From: Clostridiales bacterium | GTDB lineage: Bacteria > Bacillota > Clostridia > Saccharofermentanales > Saccharofermentanaceae | Length of the DNA stretch: 47,611 nucleotides | Reading direction: 5' to 3' | NCBI GenBank assembly: GCA_017511005.1 | Contig: JAFWLP010000030.1 | Location: 1 to 47,611 of the forward strand | Shown: piece by piece, positions 26,024-34,438 of the stretch | How the letters are laid out: each line of letters begins with the position of its first letter | How positions within the stretch are numbered: the stretch's first letter is position 1 | Notes under the pieces: generated by a model | Databases searched by the model: none | Told to the model about the DNA's origin: nothing | The model's input: only the letters and a program-made list of their open reading frames with translations | Program-made: the position numbers and the translations under genes

Positions 26024-26995
26024 ATGTCAGTGAAATGGGGCGTTTTGGGCACCGCAAATATTGCACAGGGATGTACCATTCCCGGTATGAAGGAAGCCGG
26101 TAATTGCGAATTGTATGCGATCGCCGGCAGAAACGAAGTTAAGGTCAATGATTACAAGGAGCGTTTCGGTTTCGAAAAGGGCTACGTCGGATACGACAAG
26201 TTGCTCGAAGATCCTGATGTTCAGGCTATATATATTCCTCTTCCGAATAATCTCCACAAGGAGTGGGTCATCAAGGCTTTGAAGGCCGGAAAGCACGTTC
26301 TTTGCGAGAAACCGATGGCACTTAATGCAGACGATGCACGCGAAATGTTCACCGCTGCGAAAGAGAATAATGTCATCCTAATGGAAGCGTATGCTTACCT
26401 GCATGGCCAATATATTGCTTCGCTCAAGAGTGATATAGCGAGTGGCGTCATCGGTGATGTCGATTTTATCGAGACTGCTTTTTATACCCAGGGATATGAA
26501 GAAGACATAAGGCTCTATAAGGAGCTTGGCGGCGGTGCAGTTTATGATCTCGGGTGTTACTGCACGACCATGATTCTCTCGCTGATCGATTCAGAACCTG
26601 AATATGTTATGGCGAATGCGGAATTCAATGACAAGGGGGCGGATGTTTTCGCTTCGGCGCTCATGAAGTTTAAGAACGGCGCGAGAGCGGCTTTCAATGT
26701 CGGCATGATCTTCGATCCGGGTAAAGACGGCAGGCGTGACAGGCTTTACATCCATGGATCAAAGGGCACAATTACTTCCGATGTTGAATACAATCAGGCT
26801 GGAAAAGTGTCTTATACCATTAAGACCGGGACGAGTGAATATCACCCGTCCATCAATGTCTATCACAATTACATGCTTGAGGTCGAGCAGCTCGGAAGAT
26901 GTATTGAAAACGGTGAGACCCCTCATGTATCACCCGAATTCACTATAAAGAACGCGGAAGTGCTCGATAAGATACTTGCGCAGATCGGATATTGA
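26024..26995 (+). CDS. Gfo/Idh/MocA family NAD(P)-dependent oxidoreductase
   Basis: 323-residue dehydrogenase, typically acting on sugars, inositols or their derivatives. N-terminal Rossmann domain with GVLGTANIAQGCTIPGM, the family EKP motif in VLCEKPMALNADDA, and the mixed C-terminal domain with GGGAVYDLGCY, where the His/Lys/Tyr catalytic region lies. GGAGG precedes ATG 26024 by about 8 bases. Together with the adjoining alcohol dehydrogenase and nitroreductase it may belong to a detoxification or sugar-derived redox set; the substrate is unknown. Confidence 0.9.
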   Translation: MSVKWGVLGTANIAQGCTIPGMKEAGNCELYAIAGRNEVKVNDYKERFGFEKGYVGYDKLLEDPDVQAIYIPLPNNLHKEWVIKALKAGKHVLCEKPMALNADDAREMFTAAKENNVILMEAYAYLHGQYIASLKSDIASGVIGDVDFIETAFYTQGYEEDIRLYKELGGGAVYDLGCYCTTMILSLIDSEPEYVMANAEFNDKGADVFASALMKFKNGARAAFNVGMIFDPGKDGRRDRLYIHGSKGTITSDVEYNQAGKVSYTIKTGTSEYHPSINVYHNYMLEVEQLGRCIENGETPHVSPEFTIKNAEVLDKILAQIGY

Positions 26996-27010
26996 TCAGG
27001 AGGACATATA

Positions 27011-27535
27011 ATGAACGAGACTTTAAAAGTATTGGAGACAAGAAGAAGCTGCAGGAATTTCAAGCCTGACATGATAAAAGAGGATGAGCTTAAGGCTATC
27101 CTCAGGGCAGGAACATATGCCGCCACGGGAATGGGCAAGCAGAGTCCGGTGATCATTGCGGTTACCGATAAGAAGACAAGAGATGAGATCTCTGAAGCCA
27201 ACAGAAAGATCGGCGGATGGGGAGAAGGATTCGATCCGTTTTATGGCGCACCTGTTATTCTCATTGTTCTTGCAAAGAAGGATGTTGCAACTCATGTTTA
27301 TGACGGTTCTCTCGTAATGGGCAACCTCATGAATGCAGCAGAAAGCCTTGGTGTCGCAAGCATCTGGATACATAGGGCAAAGGAAGAGTTTGAATCGGAT
27401 TTCGGTAAGGGCATTCTGGCCGGGCTCGGTATCAGCGGTGAATACGAGGGAATAGGTCACTGCGCGCTCGGATATGCGGCTGAACCGTATAATGATCCGG
27501 CGCCCCGTAAAGACGACTACGTCTATTACATCTAA
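27011..27535 (+). CDS. Nitroreductase family FMN protein
   Basis: 174-residue NAD(P)H:FMN oxidoreductase of the nitroreductase fold. The family start ETRRSCRNFKPDMIKEDEL, the FMN contact region RAGTYAATGMGKQSP and the C-terminal HCALGYA are present. AGGAGG precedes ATG 27011. It lies 15 bases after the Gfo/Idh/MocA gene, so the two are likely cotranscribed. Electron acceptor is unknown; many members of this group act as general flavin-dependent reductases. Confidence 0.88.
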   Translation: MNETLKVLETRRSCRNFKPDMIKEDELKAILRAGTYAATGMGKQSPVIIAVTDKKTRDEISEANRKIGGWGEGFDPFYGAPVILIVLAKKDVATHVYDGSLVMGNLMNAAESLGVASIWIHRAKEEFESDFGKGILAGLGISGEYEGIGHCALGYAAEPYNDPAPRKDDYVYYI

Positions 27536-27576
27536 TGTAAGAGCTGGATCCATATTTTTATATTAAGGAGTGCTTT

Positions 27577-28206
27577 ATGGACAAGCGTTTCAAAGTTTTG
27601 ATGCTCAACGGCAGCCCGAGAGAGAACGGAAACATCGCTCTTGCTTTTCGCGAGATGGAGAAGGTTTTTGAAAACCTGAACGTGGATTGTGAGATCATTC
27701 AACTCGGGAAGAAAGACATAAGAGGGTGCATTGCCTGTGAGACATGCCGCGGGACAGGAAAGTGCGTGTTTAATGACGTCGTCAATGAGATCGCCGTTAA
27801 GTTCGAAGAAGCGGACGGCATTGTGATCGGTTCGCCCGTGTATTACGGTTCCGCCAACGGCACGTTGATGTCAGCACTTCAGAGACTGTTCTACAGCTCG
27901 CATTTTGATAAGAGCCTTAAAGTCGGAGCAAGCGTGGTCAGTGCCAGACGCTCGGGATGCACAGCGACTTTTGATGAACTCAACAAATTCTTTACGCTCT
28001 CGAACATGCCGGTTGCCACCAGCCAGTATTGGAACAACATCTACGGATGGGAGCCCGGAGAAGGCGAAGTTGACGGTGAAGGCAAACAGGTCATGCGTGT
28101 TCTGGCAAGGAATATGGTCTTTCTTATGCAGAGCATTGCGCTCGGGAAAGAACAGACAGGTCTTCCGGAGACGGAAGACCGCGTATGGACGAACTTCACG
28201 AGGTGA
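27577..28206 (+). CDS. Flavodoxin-fold reductase with compact Cys motif (iron-sulfur flavoprotein-like)
   Basis: 209 residues, NADPH-dependent FMN reductase family. The FMN phosphate loop is LNGSPRENGN, followed by a tight Cys cluster C51-x2-C54-x2-C57-x5-C63 (CIACETCRGTGKC). That spacing fits the CX2CX2CX4-7C motif that binds a 4Fe-4S cluster in archaeal and clostridial iron-sulfur flavoproteins. IGSPVYYGSANGTLM, the second flavin loop, is intact. AAGGAG precedes ATG 27577. It continues the oxidoreductase run and could supply electrons to its neighbours. A simple FMN reductase with structural Cys is the alternative. Confidence 0.85.
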   Translation: MDKRFKVLMLNGSPRENGNIALAFREMEKVFENLNVDCEIIQLGKKDIRGCIACETCRGTGKCVFNDVVNEIAVKFEEADGIVIGSPVYYGSANGTLMSALQRLFYSSHFDKSLKVGASVVSARRSGCTATFDELNKFFTLSNMPVATSQYWNNIYGWEPGEGEVDGEGKQVMRVLARNMVFLMQSIALGKEQTGLPETEDRVWTNFTR

Positions 28207-28264
28207 TCAGCTGCCTGTAAATATGGCACCTGAATTGTTTGTAAGTCAGTCCGGGAGCATTATC

Positions 28265-28273
28265 TGTTATAAT
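28265..28273 (+). promoter_or_regulatory. Extended -10 promoter before the zinc-ribbon protein gene
   Basis: TGTTATAAT gives TG-N-TATAAT, 39 bases before the ATG at 28313; no good -35 hexamer. Confidence 0.5.
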
Positions 28274-28312
28274 TCTAAAGTGTGAAAACATTAAGAATCA
28301 ACAGAGGTATAT

Positions 28313-28999
28313 ATGGAACTTAATAAATGCCCTAATTGCAACGGTAAACTGGAACTTGCTCCAAGCAGGAAAAGAATGATCTGTCCTTACTGCGGCAGTG
28401 AATTCACGTTGGATGACACTACGAAAGAAGAGATCGGAGATAACCCGATCCATAAAGACTGGTTCATATATGAATGGGATTATCAGAAGCTTACGGAGAA
28501 TCCCAAATACAGTGTCCCGGTCACGGCATTCGTACGCACTTTAAATGAATTCGATTCCTCAGATAAGATCGAGCAGTACATGCGTGATTTTCTTTTCAAA
28601 TTCGATGAGATATCGGCGCCTGGAATACGCGAAAAGAATTACGCTGATATAGCTAAGAGATTATCAGGCAGCATGACTCCCGGTGAGCACATTATCTGCT
28701 ATAACGATGACGGCATATTCGTGCGCGGCAAGACCGGCGTGGTCATCACGAACAAGAGAACGATTTTCGTGGATAAGAAGAGCTTCAAGGACATTATGCA
28801 TTCATCAGTTCCTTATCTGCTCTTCGGGTATTCCGTCGGTCTCCCGGAGATCAAGCTCGGTGAACAGTATGCCAATAATATCGGCATTTTCAATTCGCAT
28901 TTCGATCTTATGGGAACTGCGGCTGCTCTTATCTGCACATTGGCGTTTGAACAGAATCCTGACAGACCGAAGATCAGACTGACAAGCAACGTTAAGTGA
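28313..28999 (+). CDS. Zinc-ribbon protein with PH-like domain
   Basis: 228 residues, probably cytoplasmic. The first 30 residues hold a two-knuckle zinc ribbon (CPNC then CPYC), followed by a linker and a middle-to-C-terminal region (about 120-165) with the pattern GVVITNKRTIFVD of short bacterial PH-like domains. AGAGG precedes the ATG. No enzyme motif is visible. Many such proteins occur in Clostridia as uncharacterised single genes. Its own extended -10 promoter suggests independent transcription within the oxidoreductase run. Confidence 0.7.
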   Translation: MELNKCPNCNGKLELAPSRKRMICPYCGSEFTLDDTTKEEIGDNPIHKDWFIYEWDYQKLTENPKYSVPVTAFVRTLNEFDSSDKIEQYMRDFLFKFDEISAPGIREKNYADIAKRLSGSMTPGEHIICYNDDGIFVRGKTGVVITNKRTIFVDKKSFKDIMHSSVPYLLFGYSVGLPEIKLGEQYANNIGIFNSHFDLMGTAAALICTLAFEQNPDRPKIRLTSNVK

Positions 29000-29047
29000 G
29001 CGTTTTAACAGTACAGACCGGCAAAACAGCACAAAGGGGATAAGACA

Positions 29048-29614
29048 ATGTCAAAGATCAGTTTAAAGCCATACAACGACTTTTGTCCGCAGACGTTATT
29101 CCTTTATGGAACCTACGATGAGGACGGCAATCCGGACTTCGGACTGTTTTGCTGGTTCAGTTACATATGGGACGGCGAGATGGGTGTAATGTGCTGCATC
29201 GGTGGCGATAAGCCCACCAAGTCGAATATTAAGCGCTGCAAGATCTTCTCAGCAAATCTTGTTACGGAAGAATTGCTCCCTGTTGCCGATTATATGGGCT
29301 GTGTCAGCGGCAGGAATCCCGATAAGATGAAGATCGGTCTTGATATCGGAAAGGGCGAAGTCCTTAATGTTCCGGTCCTCAACAATTCACCCGTCAATTT
29401 TGAGCTTGAAGTTACGGATATCATTTCGAAGCATGACGGTGACGTGTTCCTCTGCAAGATCCGTAATGTGCTTCAGGATGAGTCTCTGTCTTCAGATGAG
29501 ACTGCTTACGCAAAGCTCTCGAGAATCGCTCCCGTAAAGACTACATGCAAGCGGTATTTCGGCTTCGACGGGCATGACATGGGTGCCTGGGGTGAACCGA
29601 TGAAGACACTGTAA
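29048..29614 (+). CDS. Flavin reductase-like protein (flavoredoxin type)
   Basis: 188 residues, FMN-binding split-barrel domain of the flavin reductase/flavoredoxin family. Opening strands read FLYGTYDEDGNPDF and the flavin-contact region CCIGGDKPTKSNIKRCK matches members that bind FMN but often use other electron carriers. Nearby Cys residues (CNGC-like spacing is not present) are unremarkable. AAGGGG precedes ATG 29048. It ends the oxidoreductase run; flanked on the right by the GTCGGT inverted-repeat cluster. Confidence 0.85.
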   Translation: MSKISLKPYNDFCPQTLFLYGTYDEDGNPDFGLFCWFSYIWDGEMGVMCCIGGDKPTKSNIKRCKIFSANLVTEELLPVADYMGCVSGRNPDKMKIGLDIGKGEVLNVPVLNNSPVNFELEVTDIISKHDGDVFLCKIRNVLQDESLSSDETAYAKLSRIAPVKTTCKRYFGFDGHDMGAWGEPMKTL

Positions 29615-29656
29615 GAAGTGCCTTCTATGGAATAATCACATGGATTTTCCGTCGAT

Positions 29657-29840
29657 AACCGACGGATTGTCAAATTACGATATCTGAGTCGGTTCCTGGA
29701 AGGCAAAATAAAAGAGCTTAGCCTCGAAAATACCGACTGATAACTCTATTTGAGCAAAAGGTCGGTATTATTTTCGAATTATTGGAAGAAAACGATAATC
29801 AGATACCGACTTGTCAGTACAATAAGTGTTTTAAGTCGGT
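29657..29840. repeat. GTCGGT inverted-repeat cluster, locus 2 (three regular hairpins)
   Basis: Three inverted repeats stand at nearly equal spacing. AACCGAC 29657-29663 with GTCGGTT 29688-29694; AATACCGAC 29729-29737 with GTCGGTATT 29761-29769 (extends to CGAAAA/TTTTCG at 725-730 and 771-776 with a 3-base bulge); ACCGACTT 29805-29812 with AAGTCGGT 29833-29840. Loops are 24, 23 and 20 bases and the centres are about 73.5 bases apart. The core AAGTCGG is shared with locus 1 (517-630). The array abuts the 3' end of the tyrosine recombinase gene. The loops do not match each other, so it is not a CRISPR. Confidence 0.8.
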
Positions 29841-29865
29841 TGGTGGCGCGAAAAACAGGATAGTT

Positions 29866-30846
29866 TCAGTTCTTCTTCTCCGGATCGAAATTTGCCAGCG
29901 GGTTGCTCTCGATAGCGCGCTGAAGGGCCTCGTCATCGACGTGAGTATAGATCTGCGTTGTCGAGACGCTCTGATGTCCAAGGATCATCTGAAGGTTCCT
30001 GATATCGACCTTCCCGTACTTGTACATAAGCGTCGCGGCTGTGTGCCTGAGTTTGTGGACTGAATAGATCCGTGTGTCGATCCCGGCTTCCTCCAGAAGA
30101 CGCTTGATCGTTATCTGGATCATGTCATCGGAGATTCTCGTTCCGCGCTTGGATACGAAGAGGGCTTTGCCTGCTTCGGGTTTGATCTTAATGGTCATAC
30201 GCTTGTTCATCCAGTCATCCAGAGCCTCAAGGCAGGCATCATTGAGATAGATGGTGCGCTCTTTGTTGCCTTTACCGATAACTGTCAGCGTGGTGCCGTG
30301 TATGTCATTGGTATTGATGCCGCGGAGCTCTGAAAGACGCATTCCGCAGTTAAGGAATAAAGTGAGCATGCAGTAATCACGCTCGTTGGAGTCTTTGGGT
30401 GAATCGTATGCGGTCTTGAGGAGGTTCTGGCTCTGTTCGAGCGTCAGATACTTCGGGAGACGTTTGCCGATCTTCGGTGTCTCGATATCATAAGCGGGAT
30501 TGCTGTCGATAACTCTCCGCTTTGAATGAAGATACTTGAAAAAACTCTTGAGTGATGCGACATGCCTTGCCCTTGCCGAGTTGGACTGTTTGCGTGATCT
30601 CGAGAGCCAGATAACGAAGGCGAGAAGATCGTCCGTTGTTACCGAGTTAAGGATCTTAACATCGATGTCGGAAATGTCGATCTCTTCGAGCGGTGTGTTC
30701 TGGGGGACCATGCCTCTGTCGAGCTTGAGGAATCTAGCGAAAAGAATGAGGTCATAGCGGTATTCTTTTACAGTCAGTTCCGAGCGTCCGAGAGCAGCCA
30801 GCATATAGCTGCAGTAATTCTCAAGAAGCGGAAATGTAGGTGACAT
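29866..30846 (-). CDS. Tyrosine recombinase (XerC/XerD type)
   Basis: 326-residue site-specific recombinase. N-terminal SAM-like core-binding domain (about 1-105) and catalytic domain (about 120-315) with the RHRHY set: Arg in NCGMRLSELRG, Lys in the beta-hairpin IGKGNKERTIY, His/Arg in HKLRHTAATL, His in LGHQSVSTTQ and the Tyr nucleophile in IYTHV. Length and sequence fit Xer-type recombinases. GGAGG lies about 9 bases before ATG. No excisionase, integration scar or phage genes are nearby, so it may be a chromosomal Xer enzyme or a lone integrase. A cluster of GTCGGT inverted repeats begins just after its stop. Confidence 0.9.
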   Translation of the reverse strand: MSPTFPLLENYCSYMLAALGRSELTVKEYRYDLILFARFLKLDRGMVPQNTPLEEIDISDIDVKILNSVTTDDLLAFVIWLSRSRKQSNSARARHVASLKSFFKYLHSKRRVIDSNPAYDIETPKIGKRLPKYLTLEQSQNLLKTAYDSPKDSNERDYCMLTLFLNCGMRLSELRGINTNDIHGTTLTVIGKGNKERTIYLNDACLEALDDWMNKRMTIKIKPEAGKALFVSKRGTRISDDMIQITIKRLLEEAGIDTRIYSVHKLRHTAATLMYKYGKVDIRNLQMILGHQSVSTTQIYTHVDDEALQRAIESNPLANFDPEKKN

Positions 30847-30960
30847 AAAGGATTGACCTCCGTTGATTCATGTTCTCATTCTATCACAACGCATATGTGT
30901 TATTTGCGCGGCGTGAAGCAATAAACATTTTATTTTGAGGACAATTTTGTATGCAAAAGA

Positions 30961-31815
30961 TTACAGCTTTACGCTGCCCAACTGGACGCCTTCGACCAAT
31001 TGTTTGGATAACAGGAGAAAAACTATGATCGGCGGGATGGACGTGACAAATATAGGGATCGTTGTTTCCCCCATTGCGAGATTCATGAGCAGTGAGAGGG
31101 GGAGTGTATACTTCTTTTGATCTAATAAAAGGACCATGGGACGGAATGTCTCATTCCAGCTGCTTACGAATGCGAAAATAGCCTGTGTGGCAATGGCGGG
31201 CTTCATGATGGGCAGGACTATCTGATTGAATATCCTGAATTCTCCGGCGCCGTCGATCCTCGCGGAATCCAGAAGCGCCTTGGAAAGTGTGGTTTCCAGA
31301 TACAGTCTCATAAATACTACGGATATCGGAGTTGCGATTGAAGGGAGGATCAGGAGGGAAAGTTTGTTGATAAGATCAAATTTATAGGCCAGATTAATGA
31401 ATCCGCCGGTCGCGACAACGGTAGGGATCATCATGAGGGCAACGACAAAGTTTGAAAAGACCTTTTTGAGCTTCCAATTGTATGAAGTGATCGCATGCGC
31501 GGTAAGTGCCGAAAAATAAACGTTTAGCAATGTGCTCGATACGGAGACAATAACTGAATTGATAAAACCGGTAATCGTTCTGGAAGTAAAGAATTTTACA
31601 AGCTGGTTCCATCTTTGGGGAAGGATCTTCAACACTCTTGCGGGTTTATCAAACTGAAACCCGGTAAAGTCCGCGAGCATCAAAAAGAACGGATACAAAG
31701 AAATTAATGCAAGAATGATCGATACAACGTATACGATAATACGAAGTTTGATCTCTTTGCGCCTGACGGTTAATCTGTTTACTACGTTATTTTCCAAGAA
31801 CTGCTCCCCATACAT
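30961..31815 (-). CDS. Carbohydrate ABC transporter permease (MalG type)
   Basis: 284-residue permease with six membrane segments. The EAA loop reads ALLDSARIDGAGEFRIFNQ and is followed by LPIMKPAIATQ, the MalG pattern. Its promoter is divergent from the MalF-type gene with overlapping -35 elements. ATG 31815 lacks a good ribosome site, while in-frame TTG at 31797 has GGGGAG six bases upstream and is a plausible alternative start. No ATPase or binding protein adjoins; it must share an MsmX-like ATPase encoded elsewhere, a common arrangement in Bacillota. Confidence 0.88.
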   Translation of the reverse strand: MYGEQFLENNVVNRLTVRRKEIKLRIIVYVVSIILALISLYPFFLMLADFTGFQFDKPARVLKILPQRWNQLVKFFTSRTITGFINSVIVSVSSTLLNVYFSALTAHAITSYNWKLKKVFSNFVVALMMIPTVVATGGFINLAYKFDLINKLSLLILPSIATPISVVFMRLYLETTLSKALLDSARIDGAGEFRIFNQIVLPIMKPAIATQAIFAFVSSWNETFRPMVLLLDQKKYTLPLSLLMNLAMGETTIPIFVTSIPPIIVFLLLSKQLVEGVQLGSVKL

Positions 31816-31849
31816 GTCACTGATACAAGTAAATCAGATAACAAAATAA

Positions 31850-31913
31850 ATTCTATTGTTATCACGGATTGTTGTCAAATAATCTTGTGTTTGCAGTATA
31901 ATTATTCTATTGT
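31850..31913. promoter_or_regulatory. Divergent overlapping promoters of the two ABC permeases
   Basis: Reverse: TTGACA (31878-31873), 17-base spacer, TAGAAT (31855-31850). Forward: TTGTCA (31872-31877), 19-base spacer, TATAAT (31897-31902). The two -35 elements occupy the same bases on opposite strands. The 10-mer ATTCTATTGT is repeated at 31850-31859 and 31904-31913, flanking the pair, and may be a regulator site. Confidence 0.65.
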
Positions 31914-31945
31914 AATTTTGCGCTTTGCAGAACAGACGGGGACAC

Positions 31946-32941
31946 ATGGGAAAAAAGAAATCGCTGGAGAGACACTATAATAAATGGGGGTATATCTTTA
32001 TTATCCCATTTATGGCCGCGTTCCTGATCTTCCATTTCTGGCCGATGGCAACCACTTTTTTGTATGCGTTCTGCGATCTTAAGCATACAACTGTTGTTGA
32101 CAATCCTCAGCTGTTGGTTTCCAAAGGGCTTCCGTGGTACAAGAATTTTACTGATCTGTTCCAGACGTCAACGATTACTATCGCAATGAAGAATACATTC
32201 AAATTCTGGATATGTCAGACGATCCCGGAGTTCATTCTTGCTTTCTGGCTGGCTGCAATGATGACTGACAGGAGGCTGAAGGTCAAGGGAAGAACGGTAT
32301 TCAAGACCGCGTTCTTTTTCCCGAATCTCATGACGGGAAGCGCTTTGGGTGTTCTCGTTCTTTCAAATATAATCACTACTGCGGCAACTGTTGCAGGTTA
32401 TGTGCTTATGGCTGCTTCGGTAGACGGATTCGGAGTAACGGTGAAGGATTTTGAGTTTTTCCTGTCCGAACATTTCCTGATCATAGTAACAGGTGTTTTG
32501 GTGCATTTCGGGAAGACCTTTATCTATGCCGTTGCCGGTATGACAAGTGTTCCCGTAGAGATATTTGAAGCGGCGGAGATCGACGGTTCTTCAAGACTTC
32601 ATACTTTGCTCCACATAACACTGCCCAATATGCGCCCCATACTGTTTTTTATCATGATGCTTTCCGTTATTGACGGACTTGCCTTCAGTGATGTTCCGAG
32701 CATGATCGCCAATCCTTTCGATGTCATGAGAACGAGTGTGACGATCATGACATTCCTTGAGAATATACTCGGTTTCGGAAATGCTTATGACAGGGCATCC
32801 GCGTTCTGCCTCATACTCCTTGCCATTTCAGCCGTTATGTCGGCACTTATCTATTTCTTCTTCATTAGAGACAGATATGATGCCAAACTTAAGCGTCAGA
32901 TGAGGAAGGCAGAGAGACAGAGCAGAGCTGCTAACGGATAA
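31946..32941 (+). CDS. Carbohydrate ABC transporter permease (MalF type)
   Basis: 331-residue sugar permease with about six membrane segments. It has the EAA loop with VPVEIFEAAEIDGSSRLHTLL and a long first extracytoplasmic loop, both of the MalF type. ATG 31946 is chosen; TTG 31925 in frame has no ribosome site, while a GGGG ends four bases before 31946. It is divergent from the MalG-type gene. With no binding protein or ATPase gene between or beside them, the pair probably works with parts encoded elsewhere. Confidence 0.88.
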   Translation: MGKKKSLERHYNKWGYIFIIPFMAAFLIFHFWPMATTFLYAFCDLKHTTVVDNPQLLVSKGLPWYKNFTDLFQTSTITIAMKNTFKFWICQTIPEFILAFWLAAMMTDRRLKVKGRTVFKTAFFFPNLMTGSALGVLVLSNIITTAATVAGYVLMAASVDGFGVTVKDFEFFLSEHFLIIVTGVLVHFGKTFIYAVAGMTSVPVEIFEAAEIDGSSRLHTLLHITLPNMRPILFFIMMLSVIDGLAFSDVPSMIANPFDVMRTSVTIMTFLENILGFGNAYDRASAFCLILLAISAVMSALIYFFFIRDRYDAKLKRQMRKAERQSRAANG

Positions 32942-32977
32942 GTTCCTGAACAGCCAACCTGCATCGCATCTGAATTT

Positions 32978-34339
32978 TTATTTTGCCGGATCCTTGATTG
33001 ATTCTTTCGATATCTTTGAGAAGAAGCTTACCGTGAAAGGTATGCATGTAAGACATGTAAGAACATCAGCTGCCGCCTGGGATACCTGTATTCCCGGAAG
33101 TCCGAAAAGATAACTTGCCAAAAGCAGTACGGGAATGAAGAATAATCCGTTTCTCAAAGATGAGAGAAAAGTCGCGTTGAACTTATAGCCGATGCTCTGG
33201 AACATCATGTTGTTGCATACCTGGAAAGGAACGAAGAAAAGTCCGATGCACTGTGCCTGAAGGGCAGGTATTCCGATCTTTATTACCTCCGGATCATCCC
33301 TGAAGACCTGAATGCAGGCTCCCGCATTGAAGAAGACCGCCATGGATGCGATGCCAAGCATTATCGAGCCGAATACCAGTGTGAAGAAGAATCCCTGACG
33401 GACACGTTTGTATTTTTTCGCTCCGAAATTAAACCCTGCTACAGGCTGGAATCCCTGTCCGATGCCGAGTGCGGCACTGAAGATGAACATGCTGACCCTG
33501 TTCGCGATTCCCATTGCGGCGATCGCAGCGTCACCGTATACGCCTGCGGCATTGTTGAGAAGCATCGTTGATATGCTGGCAAGTCCCTGCCGTGCAAGGC
33601 TCGGAAGTCCCGTTGTTATGATATCCCCGAGTGTGGATATGTTGAATTTTGCATATTTGAACGAGAGGGAAGTTTGGGTCTTCTTCAGGATGAACATCGT
33701 AAGAAGAATAAACCAGGAAAGATATTGAGATATCGCGGTGGCAAGACCGGCACCGAGGATGCCCATGTTCATCTTCTGCATGAAGAGGGCATCGAGGAAG
33801 ATGTTGACGACACCGCCTGAAGTGAGTCCGATCATTGCGAAAAACGCGCGTCCTTCGTATCTCAGGATGTTATTCATTACACAACTCGAGACGAGTGCGG
33901 GTGCGGCGCAGAGGATGCACATGGCGTATGTTTTCGCGTAGGGAAGTATTGTCTCAGTGCTGCCCAGAAGGACCATGAGCGGAGTGAGCAGGATGGAGCC
34001 GAGTACCAATATGATGAATCCTATAAACAGTGCCGAATAGAAACCGGTTGCCGAATATCTTCGTGCGCTTTCAATGTCCTTTTGTCCGAGCTTCCTGCTG
34101 ATTATGCTTCCGCTTCCGTGTCCGAACATGAATCCCATCGCCTGAAGTATCGCCATAAGTCCCAGTACAACGCTGGTGGCGCCGCTTGCGGACGTGTTAA
34201 TCTGTCCGACGAAGTAGGAGTCTGCCATGTTGTAAAGAGTGGTGACGAACATGCTGATCATTGTAGGAATACCGAGCTTGACTATCAGGCTTGGCACAGG
34301 CTTTTGTGTCATCATGTCGTATTGCGTTTTGTATTTCAT
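32978..34339 (-). CDS. MATE family multidrug exporter
   Basis: 453-residue transporter with twelve membrane segments. N-terminal part PSLIVKLGIPTMISMFVTTLYN and NMADSYFVGQI match the DinF/NorM-like MATE group, with the repeat in the second half (LARQGLASISTMLLNNAAG). It should exchange drugs or metabolites for Na+ or H+. Start ATG 34339 is preferred; TTG 34348 in frame is inside the -10 element. A clear promoter (TTTACA at 34377-34372, TATAAT at 34353-34348) puts the transcription start one to three bases before this ATG, so the mRNA looks leaderless. Confidence 0.9.
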   Translation of the reverse strand: MKYKTQYDMMTQKPVPSLIVKLGIPTMISMFVTTLYNMADSYFVGQINTSASGATSVVLGLMAILQAMGFMFGHGSGSIISRKLGQKDIESARRYSATGFYSALFIGFIILVLGSILLTPLMVLLGSTETILPYAKTYAMCILCAAPALVSSCVMNNILRYEGRAFFAMIGLTSGGVVNIFLDALFMQKMNMGILGAGLATAISQYLSWFILLTMFILKKTQTSLSFKYAKFNISTLGDIITTGLPSLARQGLASISTMLLNNAAGVYGDAAIAAMGIANRVSMFIFSAALGIGQGFQPVAGFNFGAKKYKRVRQGFFFTLVFGSIMLGIASMAVFFNAGACIQVFRDDPEVIKIGIPALQAQCIGLFFVPFQVCNNMMFQSIGYKFNATFLSSLRNGLFFIPVLLLASYLFGLPGIQVSQAAADVLTCLTCIPFTVSFFSKISKESIKDPAK

Positions 34340-34347
34340 AAAGAACA

Positions 34348-34377
34348 ATTATAACGCTTTGCTCTGTTTACTGTAAA
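34348..34377 (-). promoter_or_regulatory. Promoter of the MATE gene, likely leaderless
   Basis: Reverse strand TTTACA, 18-base spacer, TATAAT, then only eight bases before ATG 34339; no Shine-Dalgarno is present. Confidence 0.6.
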
Positions 34378-34438
34378 ATAATATTAAAGTGGTAGGATAG
34401 AGTATTATATTGGAAATACATTGAGCAGGTGAACTTGT

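Noticed and set aside
29657-29840. CRISPR or integron attC interpretation of the GTCGGT cluster
   Set aside because: Repeats alternate in orientation, with arms only 7-9 bases; no attC core was recognised and no cassette pattern of genes follows.
29782-30063. 93-residue forward frame over the repeat cluster and recombinase end
   Set aside because: It overlaps the recombinase on the other strand and lacks a ribosome site.
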